DNA of 37,875 nucleotides from Armatimonadota bacterium (GTDB lineage Bacteria > Armatimonadota > Armatimonadia > Armatimonadales > Capsulimonadaceae), in NCBI GenBank assembly GCA_019239955.1, contig JAFAZD010000036.1, positions 1-37,875 of the forward strand. Direction: 5' to 3'. Below the pieces are notes generated by a model, which was given only the letters and a program-made list of their open reading frames with translations, was not told the DNA's origin and searched no databases. This document shows positions 15,536 through 23,900 of this stretch, in pieces (position 1 is the stretch's first letter; each line of letters begins with the position of its first letter). The position numbers and the translations under genes are program-made.

Positions 15536-16205
15536 ACCAGTTCTACCAGTATCGGTGACAGCAGAACACTGGCGCATGTGGGCGCGGAACTGGGCAGTTA
15601 CAACGCCGTCAACACAGGGGACACAGCCACGGGTACTCATCTGAAGACGTTCGCTTTCACTACGGTAGGGCAAAGCGTACTCTACACACCGGACGGCAAG
15701 GACATCGTGGCGGCGACCGACAACCACGTCCACGTCTGGAACGCAAAGACAGGTCAGGCTGTCAAGACAATCCCCGGCCCCGGAGGCCGCATCATCTCGC
15801 TGGCGCTCTCCCCGGACGGGCGGCGCGTGGCGATTGGGAGCATCGTGCCGGGCTGTTTCGTCCAGGTGCGCGACCTGCGATCGGGCCATCTCGTGTGGAA
15901 AAATCCGTCGCCTCGCCTGAAAGCGAGGTAGCGTCCCTGGCCTTTTCTCCCGACGGCAGGACGCCGGCGCGCGGCGGTCAATACAACAACATTTACCTGC
16001 ATGATGCCCGAACGGGGAAGTGCGCGCGACGTTGTCTGACCCGGTTCCCGCCGGCCTCAAGAGCTGGGCCGGCAGTGACGCTTCTCGGACCGTCGCCTAC
16101 TCTCCTGACGGACGGTTCCTTGCCGACGGGGGACCATTCCGTGTGGTGGTCTGGTCGGTACGGGCGAGCAAAGTCGTCCTGCGGCCTGGACAGGCGGGCC
16201 GCTGA
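15536..16205 (+). pseudogene. WD40/beta-propeller protein remnant, frameshifted
   Basis: Propeller blades are readable only by changing frame twice. Frame 1 (15536-15931) reads SIGDSRTLAHVGAELG, VLYTPDGKDIVAATDNHVHV and LALSPDGRRVAIGS. A second frame (about 15895-16010) continues with VASLAFSPDGRTPARGG and IYLHDARTGK. A third (16020-16205) reads RTVAYSPDGRFLADGG and VVVWSVR and stops. The SPDGR and VWN/HDA-TGK motifs are typical WD40 blade ends. A still weaker blade-like stretch (LPNGRYPAATTN) lies before it near 15470. No single intact start or frame remains, so this is a decayed gene of a longer repeat protein. Confidence 0.8.
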
Positions 16206-16307
16206 AATGAGGAGACTGAGGGGTATCGTCAGCGACCCCAGGGGTTCGAGGATGCCGCCGCGTAAGGAACTCTCTTGGTCACAAGCGTCAAGATCAGGTC
16301 CCCGGCG

Positions 16308-16335
16308 TTTACGTTCCCCCGGCTGCGGATATAGT
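16308..16335 (+). promoter_or_regulatory. Putative promoter of the PAP2 remnant
   Basis: TTTACG (16308-16313), 16-nt spacer, TATAGT (16330-16335); the ATG at 16344 is 8 nt further on, so a transcript would have almost no leader. It may now drive the downstream YiiX-like gene. Confidence 0.4.
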
Positions 16336-16343
16336 CAACGGAT

Positions 16344-16568
16344 ATGACGCGCCTGCGGGCCTTTCCGGTTCAACGCTTCACCCTGGCGCTCGGCGTGGCG
16401 CTGGCGGCGATGGCGTTTTTCGTCTACATCGCCCATGAGGTCGCGGAGGGAGGGACGCGCCGGGCGGAAGCCGCCGTCCATCAGTACTTCTCCACGCACC
16501 AGAACGTGGCGCTGCACGCCGTCATGGTGGCGCTGTCCTTGGCGACATCAGGCGCGACGAACTGTTGA
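16344..16568 (+). pseudogene. PAP2-type phosphatase, N-terminal remnant
   Basis: A 74-codon open frame with a first membrane helix (FTLALGVALAAMAFFVYIA) and the PAP2 lead-in GGTRRAEAAVHQYFSTHQNVALHAVMVALSLATSG. Family members of about 200-300 residues continue with further helices and the KX6RP, PSGH and SRX5HX3D catalytic motifs; none is present. The similarity stops near 16540, where the sequence joins the end of a diacylglycerol kinase gene, and the frame ends at TGA 16566-16568. It is therefore a truncated, inactive relic. Confidence 0.72.
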
Positions 16569-16762
16569 CCTATGGCAGTGCATTACGCGCCCAGATGCAA
16601 CTGGGATTGTCCCACGTTGCCGTCGTCCGCGCCCGCGAAGTCCGCCTTAAGTCACCGCGCCCGCGCAACGTCCACGCCGACGACCAGGTCATCGGCGAGA
16701 CGGCGCAGACCGTCGCCGTGCAGCCGGGCGCGCTTAAGGTGCTGGTGGACCCCCGACTATGA
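16541..16762 (+). pseudogene. Diacylglycerol kinase-type lipid kinase, C-terminal remnant
   Basis: In the +2 frame from about 16541 the sequence reads GDIRRDELLTYGSALRAQMQ, then HVAVVRAREVRLKSP, NVHADDQVIGETAQTVAVQP and GALKVLV to the TGA at 16760-16762. This is the C-terminal beta domain of bacterial DAGK/YegS-like kinases (the V-ADGE-GETP-V-V-PGAL-VLV pattern). The catalytic N-terminal two thirds are missing. The frame continues without a start codon out of the PAP2 remnant, so a deletion of roughly 1 kb probably fused two neighbouring genes. A TTG at 16565 could start a 65-residue product, but its function would be lost. Confidence 0.72.
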
Positions 16763-17268
16763 GTGACATGCCTCCCATCCCCGCCCCGGAGCCGCAGCGG
16801 GGCGACATCCTGCTGTTCTTCCACGGCCACCGGCTCTTTGATTACTTCATCAAGCTGATGACGCTGTCCAAGTACTACCACGCCGCCCTTTATGCCGGCG
16901 AGGGCCGCGTCTGGGAGGCCCGCCCGCGCGGCGTCGCCTGCAACGACCTGGCCGGCCGCACGGGCACGTACGTCGTCATCCCCGCCCCTGGAGGGAAAGG
17001 CAAGGAGGCGCTGGAATGGGCGGCGACGCAAAAGGGCGCGGGCTATGACCGCGTGGACAATCTCGTGATCGTGCTCGAGCACGTCTTCCTCCGCCTGCAC
17101 CTCAACATCGTCCCCTATGGCAAGTACTCCTGTGCCGAGTTCGTCGCCACCGCCTTTTACCATGCCGGCGAGCGCCTGTTCCCCGACCGCGACCTCAACG
17201 ACATCGAGCCAAAGGACTTCGCCCGCCTCCGCCCCCCCGATGCCCAGGTTCGTCGCCTGCGCCGATAG
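16759..17268 (+). CDS. YiiX-like permuted papain-fold hydrolase
   Basis: A 169-residue protein of the YiiX/YaeF (NlpC/P60-related, circularly permuted) superfamily. GDILLFF near residue 15 opens the fold, the His lies in KYYHAALYAG near 42, an acidic residue in VWEARPRGV near 54, and the Cys in GKYSCAEFVATAFYHAG near 125. In permuted members the His comes before the Cys, as here. Such enzymes hydrolyse amide or ester bonds in peptidoglycan or lipids. No signal peptide is seen. Its ATG overlaps the stop of the lipid kinase remnant by 4 nt (ATGA), so the ancestral operon was probably PAP2 - kinase - this gene. Confidence 0.8.
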   Translation: MSDMPPIPAPEPQRGDILLFFHGHRLFDYFIKLMTLSKYYHAALYAGEGRVWEARPRGVACNDLAGRTGTYVVIPAPGGKGKEALEWAATQKGAGYDRVDNLVIVLEHVFLRLHLNIVPYGKYSCAEFVATAFYHAGERLFPDRDLNDIEPKDFARLRPPDAQVRRLRR

Positions 17269-17330
17269 CGGAGGCCACCCCAAGACGCCAATGGGGGTAG
17301 GTCCGTGAGGCAGAGGTTGTCGCCCGTGAT

Positions 17331-17687
17331 CTAGCCGCCCCTGATGATATAGGCGCAGTCGTGAGCCGTCGGCTCCGCATGCATGGCGCAGTAGTCGCCC
17401 CCGCAGAGGGCGCAGTGGTGGCGCTCGTCGGGGTCCTCCACCGGGTTGTGGCAGGCGAAGCGGGTCGGCGGGCGGGCCAGGAGCCGGTCGGTGTAGGAGT
17501 AGGCCCGCGTGCCGTAGCCGCAGGCGAGTCCCGGCACCGTCTCCTCCGGCCCATACATGGGGGAGAGGCGCGTCCGCGGGCCGTCCGCCACCCCATGATC
17601 ATCGTGGACGCCGGAATCGGGATGAGGGAGATGACTCGAATGCAGGCCGCCTAGCAGCCGGCCTTCACTGTCGGTAATGCGTGCCAT
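17331..17687 (-). CDS. Hypothetical protein with C-terminal Cys/His zinc-finger-like motif
   Basis: A 118-residue protein from the ATG at 17687, which has AAAGGA about 8 nt upstream; the open frame extends to 17855 but without a better start. The middle is His/Pro rich (SSHLPHPDSGVHDDHG). The last 45 residues have FACHNP, HHCALCGGDYCAMHA and HDCAYI, a Cys/His spacing compatible with a small treble-clef or AN1-like zinc site. No family can be named. It points toward the decaying region and has no obvious operon partner. Confidence 0.6.
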   Translation of the reverse strand: MARITDSEGRLLGGLHSSHLPHPDSGVHDDHGVADGPRTRLSPMYGPEETVPGLACGYGTRAYSYTDRLLARPPTRFACHNPVEDPDERHHCALCGGDYCAMHAEPTAHDCAYIIRGG

Positions 17688-18039
17688 CGTTGTATCCTTT
17701 CGTGGCCTTCCCAAATTGCTCTCTTCCCTACACCCCTCCATGGCGGCCGTAAGATCAGCATCCAGGCCGCAGGGCATGCAGCAGAAATGTCGGCAATACG
17801 TTCGGACTGACTTCCGACTCCTTATTCCGTGTTCTTTACTCGTCTTGCCATACAAATTTGCACAGCCCGGCGATCACCACACTGCCCTGTTCCGGCACGG
17901 AGGACGAGGACAGTCCCGACATGACATCGGCTTGCCGGACAAGAGGCTCTGAACTATTCCGCGTCGTCTGCGGGACTCCAGCCCGCCTGATCGGATATAA
18001 ATAGTCGCCTCAGGAAAGGCCGTCCAGGGAGGGAAAGAG
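17688..18039. other. Intergenic region, no gene recognised
   Basis: No coding pattern supported on either strand. It is less GC-rich than the surroundings and has several short stops in every frame. A TATAAA at 17996-18001 lies 38 nt before the truncated ORF at 18040, without a matching -35 box. Confidence 0.5.
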
Positions 18040-18234
18040 ATGCCGCTGCCCGCATTCCGCGACGACGGCTGGCTGCCCGAAGGCCACCACCTAGCCATCT
18101 GGGAAGAGATTATCGCCCGCTCCGGCGACGTGCCTGGAAGCCAGCAAGCCCGCCCCTTTCCAGCCTGCCGGCCTGGCATAATGCCGTTCGAGCCAGGATG
18201 TCCCCGATGGGCGCTCGAATCAATGGCTGCCTGA
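18040..18234 (+). pseudogene. Truncated ORF, N-terminus resembling DUF6932-type proteins
   Basis: A 64-codon frame with a very good ribosome site (AGGGAGGG 7 nt before the ATG). The first 36 residues (MPLPAFRDDGWLPEGHH then LAIWEEIIAR) match the pattern of the LPPFNxDGxLPxG start of a family of about 150-200 residue proteins related to nucleotidyltransferase systems. After residue 38 the sequence turns into Pro/Cys-rich text with no conserved character, which suggests loss of the 3' part. Assignment is from memory of the motif and is uncertain. The following 270 nt (18235-18507) hold nothing recognisable. Confidence 0.4.
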
Positions 18235-18507
18235 TTAGCGGCAGGTTACAATCGCATGAGCAAATGGGGTACGAAAGGACGCTTACTCTTTAAGCTCACT
18301 TGGCATGATTCATGCAAGCGGTCGCCCATTTAGTGGGCGCAGAGTCACTCATCGTCGTCAGTATCCTCCGAACGGCAGTCGTTCTGCTGGCCCTGCTGGT
18401 TTGCCTGGACATGCACCAGAGGAAATGAGTTACCGAAACCGCATCCCAGTCAAGAGTCACATGGCTCGTAATGTGGCATGGTTCGTGCTATATGAGGCGG
18501 AAGGTAG

Positions 18508-18783
18508 GTGAAAAACTCTCCAAACGAGACAAGACACGTGAACAAGAAACTACAAAAACGAGAGCCGGCGTGTGACCCGCAGGAAAATAATCCAGAATTG
18601 TTGCCGATCATTCTCGCCGCCGCAGTGGAGGCGCGCCGGGTTCTCGAGCAGCAAGAGCACCTTTTGTGCCAGGGAAGCTTTTGTCATGTGATGTGGAGAA
18701 CACAAAAACAAATTCTTAAAGAGAGACATGGCATTGACTGGAAGTCGCCGTCCGAAATGAACTCTCAGTTCCAGTCCGACTAA
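18508..18783 (+). CDS. Hypothetical protein in a lower-GC patch
   Basis: A 91-residue frame that starts with GTG at 18508 behind GGAAGG; a second GTG ten codons later is possible. The sequence is hydrophilic, with a helical middle (LLPIILAAAVEARRVLEQQE) and a basic tail (QKQILKERHGIDWKSP). Base composition and codon choice (AAA, AAC, many A/T third positions) differ from the neighbouring GC-rich genes, which suggests foreign origin or relaxed selection. No family is recognised. It may not be a real gene. Confidence 0.35.
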   Translation: MKNSPNETRHVNKKLQKREPACDPQENNPELLPIILAAAVEARRVLEQQEHLLCQGSFCHVMWRTQKQILKERHGIDWKSPSEMNSQFQSD

Positions 18784-19050
18784 CGGGACCATGTATTTCG
18801 GGCAGTCCGGCGAGAGCGCGACGCCGCAGCCGAGCGTGGCGGGACAGGTGACGTGAGACTGCGACCACACGGACGCCAGCAGCACCGTCTATGAGGCTCG
18901 GGCGGGCGGCAGCAGGGGGGCGGAGATCGGCGGGGAGAGTAACTGCACCGCCGGCAGGCCCCGGCGGACAGGAAGACGAAGTCGGCCAGGCCCGTTCAGG
19001 CGCAGCCGCCAAAGAGGCGGACGCCGAGCCGGCTTCCAGACCATAGAGGG
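18784..19050. other. Intergenic region, nothing recognised
   Basis: GC-rich but without a consistent coding frame. It ends at the hairpin that follows the SDR gene. Confidence 0.4.
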
Positions 19051-19080
19051 GGAGGGACACGGCGCACGCCGTGTCCCTCC
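19051..19080 (-). terminator. Strong hairpin directly after the SDR gene
   Basis: A 13-bp perfect stem (GGAGGGACACGGC at 19051-19063 with its complement at 19068-19080) and a 4-nt loop, one base from the SDR stop codon. No T-run follows, so it may act as a Rho-independent-like 3' stabiliser or be another dispersed palindrome. Confidence 0.5.
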
Positions 19081-19081
19081 C

Positions 19082-19855
19082 TCATCGTTCCGAGAACTGT
19101 GTCAGGGCCAGGCCGCCGCGCTGGGAGAGGACGATGGGGTGGCGCAGGGCGTCGCGCAGGAGCGGCTCGAGCGCCGGCTCGCCGGCCGCGGGGGCGAGAG
19201 TCTCGCGCAGGGCGTCCATCACCAGATCATCATGGGGCGAGGACTCGATGACTGTGCCCTCATCGGCGGCTGGGGCAACCTCGCGGACGCGGACGCCATG
19301 CGGGGCGAGCTGCCGCCGCCAGCCGTCGGCCAGCGCGGAGAGTGCCTGGGCGGCGGCGGCGTAGACCGCCTCCGAGGCAACGAACGTGGGCGTCTCGGCC
19401 GGCGTCGGGTTGTAGATCACGACGCCGCCGCTCCCCTGCCGGCGCAGCAACGGCGCGATCGCCTGGACGCCATAGAGGGCGCTCTTGACGTTGACCTGCA
19501 TGGTCAGATCAAATTCCCCGTCGCTGACCTCCAGGGCCGTAAGTTGCAGCGCCCGGTTGACGCCGTGCAGGAAACCGTCAATGCGCCCGAACTTCTCCTG
19601 CACCTGCTGCGCCAGCGCCAGCGCCTGCCCCGGCGCGGCCATGTCGGCGGTTAAAGGCAGCATCCGCTCCGCGCCGGACTGCTCGGCGATCTGCTTGGCG
19701 AGCGCCTCGATCCGAAACACCCGGCGGCGGGCCACCGCCACCACGATCGCGCCTTCGTGCATCGCCAGCCGCCGCGCCGCCGCGTACCCGACCCCGCTGG
19801 ACGCGCCCGTGACGACGATGATCCGGCCCTCCAACGTCTTACGTGTATTGTCCAT
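19082..19855 (-). CDS. Short-chain dehydrogenase/reductase family protein, atypical active site
   Basis: A 257-residue Rossmann protein. The nucleotide motif TGASSGVG is near residue 17, the adenine-side Asp in TADMAA near 72, and the structural Asn in MQVNVKSALYG near 120. The catalytic region is unusual: the Ser of the normal motif is replaced by Thr (YNPTPA), Tyr is kept, but the Lys of YxxxK is Ala (VYAAAAQA). Without the Lys, normal SDR oxidoreduction is unlikely, so it may bind NAD(P)H as a sensor or structural protein, as in NmrA-like or other non-catalytic SDRs. It is divergent from the dioxygenase gene. Confidence 0.85.
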   Translation of the reverse strand: MDNTRKTLEGRIIVVTGASSGVGYAAARRLAMHEGAIVVAVARRRVFRIEALAKQIAEQSGAERMLPLTADMAAPGQALALAQQVQEKFGRIDGFLHGVNRALQLTALEVSDGEFDLTMQVNVKSALYGVQAIAPLLRRQGSGGVVIYNPTPAETPTFVASEAVYAAAAQALSALADGWRRQLAPHGVRVREVAPAADEGTVIESSPHDDLVMDALRETLAPAAGEPALEPLLRDALRHPIVLSQRGGLALTQFSER

Positions 19856-19900
19856 AACGATTGCCTCGGTGTCGCTTCCGTCGGATTATCGGCAGAACCA

Positions 19901-19929
19901 TTGGGCCTCTAGAGGTGTTCGGGTACAAT
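19901..19929 (+). promoter_or_regulatory. Promoter of the dioxygenase-regulator operon
   Basis: TTGGGC (19901-19906), 17-nt spacer, TACAAT (19924-19929). The leader to the ATG at 20037 would be about 100 nt. Confidence 0.55.
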
Positions 19930-20036
19930 AGGGCGACAAACCGGGTATTCTTCCGGCTCGTGCCGGGGCGGCGGTTGGCGGGGACCCGACTCCCGCCGAT
20001 CGCGTTGTTGCCTCGGCTGTTGTCCCAGGAGGCAAG

Positions 20037-20918
20037 ATGGCATTAACTGACCAACAAGTGCGGGCCTTCCATGAGGAGGGTGTGCTGGTGGCCGAGGGCG
20101 TGGTCACCGACGCGGACCTGGCCCCCGTCATCGTGGAGTATGAGGCATGGATTGACCGGCGCGCCCGCACCTTGCAGGCGGAGGGCAAGATCGCCGAGCT
20201 CTGCGAAGGGGAGTCTTTTGAGCGCCGCTTCGCCTGCCTCTACGCCCAGTCGCCGGAGATCGAGCGGGGCATGGACATCATGCAGATGCGGGGCCCGGCC
20301 ACCTTCGCCTTCCTGCGCAACGAGCGCCTGCTCGATGCCGTCGAATGCCTGATCGGGCCGGAGATCACCTGCAACCCGATCCACCACGTCCGCGCCAAGC
20401 CCCCGGCCGGCGCTTCGGGCGAGGGCGCCGGCTTCTATAACGTCCCCTGGCACCAGGACGCGGGAGTGACCTGGGAGGAGGCCGACGCCTCGGAGATCGT
20501 CACCTGCTGGATCGCCCTCGTGGACGCGACGGTCGAGAACGGCTGCATGGAGGTGATGCCCGGCGTGTGGAAGCAGGGCTACCGGGAACACCAGGCGCAG
20601 GGCGGCACGACCATCCGCCCGGACCTGCTGCCGAAGGTGACGCCGCGCCCGGTTCCGGTGCGTAAAGGGGGCGTCGTCTTCATGCACCGCCATACCCCTC
20701 ACCGCTCGGTCCCCAACCACACCGATAAAGTGCGCTGGAGCCTGGACCTGCGCTATCAGCCGACCGGGACTCCGACCGGGCGCCCGTTCCACCCGGAGTT
20801 CGTCGCCCGGAGCCGCCGCGATCCTAGCCTCGTCCTGACCGACCATGCCGAGTGGAGTCGGCGCTGGGCGCAGGCCCTGGAGGCATCGCACGGCCTTCAG
20901 GCGCATCGGGTCAAGTGA
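20037..20918 (+). CDS. Phytanoyl-CoA dioxygenase (PhyH) family protein
   Basis: A 293-residue Fe(II)/2-oxoglutarate-dependent oxygenase. The double-stranded beta-helix carries the metal motif HxD in VPWHQDAG near residue 140, the distal His in HTPHRSVPNHTDK near 222 and the 2-oxoglutarate Arg in VRWSLDLRYQ near 236. ENGCMEVMPG near 175 is typical of the family. The substrate of bacterial members ranges from small natural products to osmolytes and cannot be told here. AGGAGG lies 5 nt before the ATG. It is followed after 16 nt by the large regulator on the same strand, so the two are probably co-transcribed. Confidence 0.9.
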   Translation: MALTDQQVRAFHEEGVLVAEGVVTDADLAPVIVEYEAWIDRRARTLQAEGKIAELCEGESFERRFACLYAQSPEIERGMDIMQMRGPATFAFLRNERLLDAVECLIGPEITCNPIHHVRAKPPAGASGEGAGFYNVPWHQDAGVTWEEADASEIVTCWIALVDATVENGCMEVMPGVWKQGYREHQAQGGTTIRPDLLPKVTPRPVPVRKGGVVFMHRHTPHRSVPNHTDKVRWSLDLRYQPTGTPTGRPFHPEFVARSRRDPSLVLTDHAEWSRRWAQALEASHGLQAHRVK

Positions 20919-20934
20919 AGCATCCAGAATCGCC

Positions 20935-23900
20935 ATGAGTGACGCCCTGACAGTGCTGGTGGTGGACGACGACGCCTCCGACCGCTGGACGGCCCTGCGC
21001 GCCCTGCGCGCCGGCGACTCCGCCGTGCGTATTGAGGAGGTCGAAAGCTGCGCCGAGGCGATGGCGTGGCTGGAGGGCGACTCGCCCCCCGACGCCGTCC
21101 TGCTCGACGATCAGCTTCCCGATGGCGACGGCCTGGGCCTGATCCGGCAGGCCCGCGCCCAGGGCCTGCCCACACCGATCATCATGCTCACCGGGCAGGG
21201 CGACGAGATGCTCGCCGTCGAACTGATGAAGGCCGGCGCCGCCGACTATCTCGCCAAAGACGGCCTGACCCCGGAGGGCTTGTGGCGCAGCCTGCGGGGC
21301 GTCCTGCGGTTCCGGCAGGCCCAGGCGGAGGCCGCCGGGGAGCGGCGCGCCAAGCAGGAGGCGCAGCAGCAGAACGAGGAGCGCCTGCGCGTCCTCTACG
21401 ATACTACGTCCAGCCCCGACCTGCCGTTCGAGCGGAAGCTGGACCGACTGCTGGAGGAGGGGTGCCGGCAGTTCGGCCTGGAGACGGGGCTGCTGACGCG
21501 CATCGAGGGCGAACGCTACGAGGTGATCCACGCCTGGCCGCCCGGCACGCCGCCCGCCGGCCTCTCCTGCCCGCTCGATCTCACCTTCTGCCGCGAGACG
21601 CTGCGCCGCCGGAGGGCGTTCGGCCTCGAGTACGCGGGTGAGTCGGAGTGGAAGAGCCACCCCGCCTACGCCGCCTGGGGCGTGGAGGCCTACCTGGGCA
21701 CCGTCGTCAGGACCGACGGCCACGCCGTCGGCACCCTCGCCTTCACCAGCACGCGGCCCCGACCCGTCCCCTTCACGGCCGGCGACCGGGAGTACATCCG
21801 GCTGATGGCGCAGTGGATCGGGGGCGAGCTGCAGCGGCGGCAGGCCGAGGAGGCCCTGCGCGCCAGCGAGGAGCGCTTCCGCCTGCTCATGGAGAACGTC
21901 CTCGACTACGCGATCTTCGTGACCGACCCGGAGGGGCGTGTGGCCGACTGGAGTGCCGGCGCGGAGCGAATTCTGGGTTACAAGGCCGAGGAGATAGTGG
22001 GCCGCGATGCCGCCGTCATTTTCACCCCGGAAGACCGCGCGCGGAGTGTGCCGCAGCGGGAGATGGCGGCGGCGGAGGAGGAGGGCCGCGCCGACGACGA
22101 GCGCTGGCATCTGCGCAAGGACGGACGCCGTTTCTTCGCCTCCGGTGTCATGACCCCGCTGCGCGACGGGAGCGGCACACTGCGCGGCTTCTCCAAGATT
22201 CTGCGCGACGTCACCGACCGCAAGCGAATCGCGGACGAGCTGCGCGCCAGCGAGGAGCGCTATCGCTCCCTGATCTCCGCCACCGCGCAAATCGTCTGGA
22301 CCGCCTCCGCCGCCGGCGAGTTCGACCGGCTGCAGCCGCAGTGGGCCGACTTCACCGGCCAGACGTTTGACCAGTACCAGGGCTGGGGCTGGCTGACGGC
22401 CGTTCACCCGGACGACCAGTGGCGGGTCGCGGAGGCCTGGTCCGCCGCCGTGGCGAATCGGACGCCCTATGAGGTGGAGCACCGCCTGCGCCGCCCCGAC
22501 GGCGTCTATCGCCTCATGTCCGCGCGCGCCGTGCCCGTGCTGGAGGATGACGGCGCGATCCGCGAGTGGGTCGGCGTCTACACGGACATTACCGAGCGCC
22601 AGCTGGCCGAGGCGCGGCGCCGATTTCTGGCCGAGGCCAGCGTCCGGCTGGCCGCCTCACTGGATTATGACAGCACCCTCGCCGACATCGCCCAACTGGC
22701 CGTGGCCACGCTCGCTGACTGGTGCATCGTGGACCTGTTGGATGCCGAGGGCCTCCTGCGGCGCGTTTCCACCGCCCACGCGGACCCGGTGCAGCGCGAG
22801 CGCGCCCGCGCCTGGGAGGCGCGTCACCACCCGGCGGACCCCGCTGCGCCCAATGGCGCGCCGGAGGTCGTCCGAACCGGCCACTCGGAGATGGTGTCCG
22901 ACATCTCGGACGCCCTGCTGGCCGCCAGCGCCCGCGACCCCGAACACCTGCAATTCCTGCGGGAGCGGGCGCCCAGGTCCTACATCTGCGTCCCGCTCAT
23001 GGCGCGCGACCACGCGCTGGGCGCGATCACGCTGGTGACGGCGGAGAGCGGACGCCGCTACGAGGCCGCCGACCTGGAGCTGGCCGAGGAACTGGCGCGC
23101 CGCGCCGCCCTCGCCGTGGACAACGCCCGCCTGTTCCACGAGACCCGCGCCCGCGCCGAGCGCGAGAGCCTGATCAACAGGATCGGCCGGACCCTGCGCG
23201 GGTCGCTGGACCCGGAGGAGATACTGCGGATCGCCACCGCGGAGGTCGGGGGCGCCCTGGGCGTCAGCCGCTGCACCTGGGCGCGGATCGACCCCGGCGG
23301 AGACGCCCTGGAGGTCGCGCCGCAGCAGTACGCCGCGCCGGGCGTCTCCCCTTACGCGGCGGCGTACCCCCTGAGCGCGTATCCGCCGGAGGCGCTGGCG
23401 CTGTGGCAGTCCGGCCAGACCGTCGCTGTCGCCGACATTGACGCCGACCCGCGCGCCGCCTTCGCGCGTGATTTGATGTCGCCGCAGGCTGCCCTCCGCG
23501 CCTTCATCGCCGCCCCCGTCTTCATGCGCGGCGCGTGGGCCGGGCTTTTCATTGTCCAGCAGACCGACCGGCCCCGCGAGTGGACGCAGGACGAGGTCGG
23601 CCTGATGACCTCCATCGCCGACATGCTCGCCCTGGCGCTGGAGAATGCCCGGCTGTACACGCGCGAGCACCGGGTCGCCGACATACTGCAGGCCGCCCTC
23701 CTGCCCGACATCCCCGACCACCTGCTCGGACTCGACCTCGCCAAAGACTACAGTTCCGGTCTCGAAGAGGCCCAGGTCGGCGGCGACCTCTACGATGCCT
23801 TCCCGCTCTCCGATGGCCGCCTCGCGCTGGTGATGGCCGACGTCTCCGGCAAGGGCCTGGCGGCCGCCGTGCTGACCGCGACCGTGAAGTATTCCCTGCG

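Noticed and set aside
18305-18511. 68-codon plus-strand frame in the decaying region
   Set aside because: No good ribosome site, no family resemblance, overlaps the ribosome site region of the next frame.
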